Shown here: one piece after another, positions 62,418 through 64,000 of the stretch | How the letters are laid out: each line of letters starts with the position of its first letter | How positions within the stretch are numbered: the first letter of the stretch is position 1 | DNA from: Janibacter limosus | GTDB lineage: Bacteria > Actinomycetota > Actinomycetes > Actinomycetales > Dermatophilaceae | Direction: 5' to 3' | NCBI RefSeq assembly: GCF_004295485.1 | Contig: NZ_CP036164.1 | Location: 1,674,001 to 1,738,000 of the forward strand | Length of the DNA: 64,000 nucleotides | Program-made: the position numbers and the translations under genes | Notes under the pieces: model-generated | The model's database searches: none | The model's input: the letters and a program-made list of their open reading frames with translations, nothing else | What the model was told of the DNA's origin: nothing

Positions 62418-63982
62418 TTCGAAGCCTCCAGATCGGCGACAATTGAGTCAATGGACGTCCGCAGCTCCGATTGTTGCGCGACGATTCTCGCGATCTCCGC
62501 GTTGAGTTCAGTGATGTCGACAACTTCACGGGTGTCTTCAAGCTCGACGTAGGACGAGACGGCGATGTTGTAATCGTTGTTGGCGATATCCTCGGCCGGT
62601 ACCAGTCTGGTGACGTGATCCGTATCTTCGCGCAGGGTGAACGCGTCGAGGATCGCGTCTTGATGTTCGGGCAGCATCTTATTCTTGTTACCGGCGCGCT
62701 TAAACCTTGCCGAGGCGTCGATGAACAGCACCGAGTTATCACTCTTGGATTTCTTCAAGACAATTATGCAGGTGCCAATGGTGGTACCGAAAAACAGATC
62801 CGGAGGGAGCTGGATGACGGCGTCGACGTAATTGTTATCGATCAGGTACTTGCGGATCTTCTGCTCTGCTCCCCCGCGATACAGCACCCCAGGGAACTCG
62901 ACGATCGCTGCGGTGCCATCGACCGCGAGCCAGTGGAGCATGTGCATCGTGAACGCCAGGTCGGCCTTCGACTTCGGTGCCAGCACTCCAGCCGGAGCGA
63001 AGCGTGGGTCGTTGATCAGTAGCGGGTTGGCGTCACCGTCCCACTTGATCGAGTACGGGGGGTTGGAGACGATCGCTTCAAACGGCTCGTCGTCCCAGTG
63101 CGCCGGGTCAGTGAGCGTGTCCCCGTGGGCGAGGTCAAACTTTTCGTAGTTGATGTCGTGCAGGAACATGTTGATCCGCGCGAGGTTGTACGTGGTCAGG
63201 TTGATCTCCTGACCGAAGAAGCCCTGACGGACGTTCTCCTTGCCGAGCACCTTCGCGAACTTCAACAGCAGGGACCCAGATCCGGCAGCCGGGTCATAGA
63301 CCTTGTTGACCTGCGTCTTGCCCACCAAGGTGATCCGGGCGAGCAGCTCGGAGACTTCCTGCGGCGTGTAGTACTCGCCGCCAGACTTGCCAGCCTGGGA
63401 CGCGTACATCTGCATGAGGTACTCGTAGGCATCGCCGAACAGGTCGATCGAGCTATCCCCGAAATTGCCCAGCGGCAAGTCGCCGATGGCTTCCAGCAGC
63501 TTGACCAGCTTCACGTTGCGCTTGGCCACGGTGTTGCCGAGCTTCGAACTGTTCACATCGAGGTCATCGAAGAGGCCCTTCAGGTCGTCCTCGCTGTCGG
63601 AGCCAACGGCCGACCCCTCGATGTCCTTGAAGATGCCCTCAAGAGTCTCGTTGAGGTTGGGGTCGTTGGCAGCGCGGTTGCGCACGTTCTCGAACAACTC
63701 GGACGGCAGGATGAAGAAGCCCTTCTCCGCCACGGTGTCCTTGCGGCCGAACTCAGCGTCGGAGTCGGACAGCCTGGCGTAGTCAAAGTCAGCGTCGCCC
63801 GCAGCTCGCTCGAGACCGTTGAGGTACACAGTTAGGTTCTCGGAGATGAAGCGGTAGAACAGCATCCCGAGCACGTAAGACTTGAAGTCCCAACCATCGA
63901 CGCTGCCCCGCAGATCATTGGCGATCCGCCAAATCGTCTTGTGAAGCTCAGCGCGCTGAGCCTCCTGGGCTCGGTCCGCCAT
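62414..63982 (-). CDS. hsdM: type I DNA methyltransferase (modification) subunit
   Basis: A 522-residue N6-adenine methyltransferase. DPAAGSGSLL (SAM motif I), NPPY (motif IV) and the N-terminal HsdM helical domain (AELHKTIWRIANDLRGSVDG). It methylates the site chosen by HsdS and also forms the MTase core of the restriction complex. It is the first gene of the operon; 18 bp upstream remain, so the promoter is outside the window. Confidence 0.96.
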   Translation of the reverse strand: MADRAQEAQRAELHKTIWRIANDLRGSVDGWDFKSYVLGMLFYRFISENLTVYLNGLERAAGDADFDYARLSDSDAEFGRKDTVAEKGFFILPSELFENVRNRAANDPNLNETLEGIFKDIEGSAVGSDSEDDLKGLFDDLDVNSSKLGNTVAKRNVKLVKLLEAIGDLPLGNFGDSSIDLFGDAYEYLMQMYASQAGKSGGEYYTPQEVSELLARITLVGKTQVNKVYDPAAGSGSLLLKFAKVLGKENVRQGFFGQEINLTTYNLARINMFLHDINYEKFDLAHGDTLTDPAHWDDEPFEAIVSNPPYSIKWDGDANPLLINDPRFAPAGVLAPKSKADLAFTMHMLHWLAVDGTAAIVEFPGVLYRGGAEQKIRKYLIDNNYVDAVIQLPPDLFFGTTIGTCIIVLKKSKSDNSVLFIDASARFKRAGNKNKMLPEHQDAILDAFTLREDTDHVTRLVPAEDIANNDYNIAVSSYVELEDTREVVDITELNAEIARIVAQQSELRTSIDSIVADLEASK

Positions 63983-64000
63983 CAGGCCAAGCCTCCGGTG

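Noticed and set aside
1..64000. tRNA or rRNA genes, integrase or insertion sequence
   Set aside because: No T-loop or acceptor patterns, no transposase or integrase frames were recognised; the island has no visible integrase in the window.

Overview
The window is a high-GC actinobacterial chromosome segment. Mycothiol-type enzymes, a GlnR box in front of glnA, DUF3043 and DUF4191 proteins, HicB and DUF1778 antitoxins and the gene order around sucB-lipB-lipA-glnA point to Micrococcales, plausibly an Intrasporangiaceae relative such as Janibacter. That genus-level guess is inference. No tRNA, rRNA or CRISPR array was seen.

Layout. Positions 1-7.3 kb hold housekeeping and detoxification genes: a DUF559 protein fragment, a mycothiol-dependent isomerase-like protein, a secreted GDPD-like phosphodiesterase, a glutathionyl-hydroquinone-reductase-like protein, an MDR oxidoreductase, a HIT protein, an M20 dipeptidase and a DUF3043 protein. 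Positions 7.3-24 kb are the conserved core: gcvT, pepA, a dihydrolipoyl dehydrogenase, sucB with two lipoyl domains, an epimerase, a Ser/Thr kinase, peptidase E, lipB, lipA, DUF4191, an M18 aminopeptidase with a probable CTG start, an RDD protein and glnA. The lipB and lipA products make and attach the lipoyl groups used by SucB, GcvH and related proteins, and the dehydrogenase reoxidises them. Positions 24-37.9 kb carry a sugar epimerase, a CoA-transferase, transporters, a pair of membrane-anchored SPFH proteins, a PadR regulator with a likely small regulon (a SnoaL-like protein and a fadH/SGNH operon), and a divergent LysR/YeiH pair. Positions 37.9-44 kb form an aromatic catabolic module: MFS transporter, IclR regulator and mhpABC. 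The same 17-bp palindrome lies in both promoter regions. Positions 44-52 kb hold a GNAT/DUF1778 toxin-antitoxin locus plus a small third gene, hydrolases, an MBL protein, an MFS transporter, a GRAM-like protein and a Lon N-domain protein.

Positions 52-54 kb are a decaying boundary: a hicB antitoxin with only a stub of hicA, a frameshifted gene and a reading frame with an internal stop. Positions 54-64 kb are a compact defence island of visibly lower GC, read entirely on the minus strand: hsdM, hsdS, a PrrC-like anticodon nuclease, hsdR, a large RloC/SMC-like ATPase and a small membrane protein. Nearly all its genes overlap by 1-4 nt or lie within a few nt of each other. The order M-S-ACNase-R matches the E. 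coli prr locus, in which a tRNA-cutting toxin is held inactive by the restriction enzyme. The putative toxin keeps the Arg-x3-Glu and His triad.

The chromosome outside the island is rich in short repeats: six copies of a 49-bp palindrome, a REP-like family (GAGGAGGTCGC-TCA-GCGACC core) beside and inside gene ends, a 32-bp tandem repeat, and an over-represented word CGAAGGGGG that I do not find in the island.
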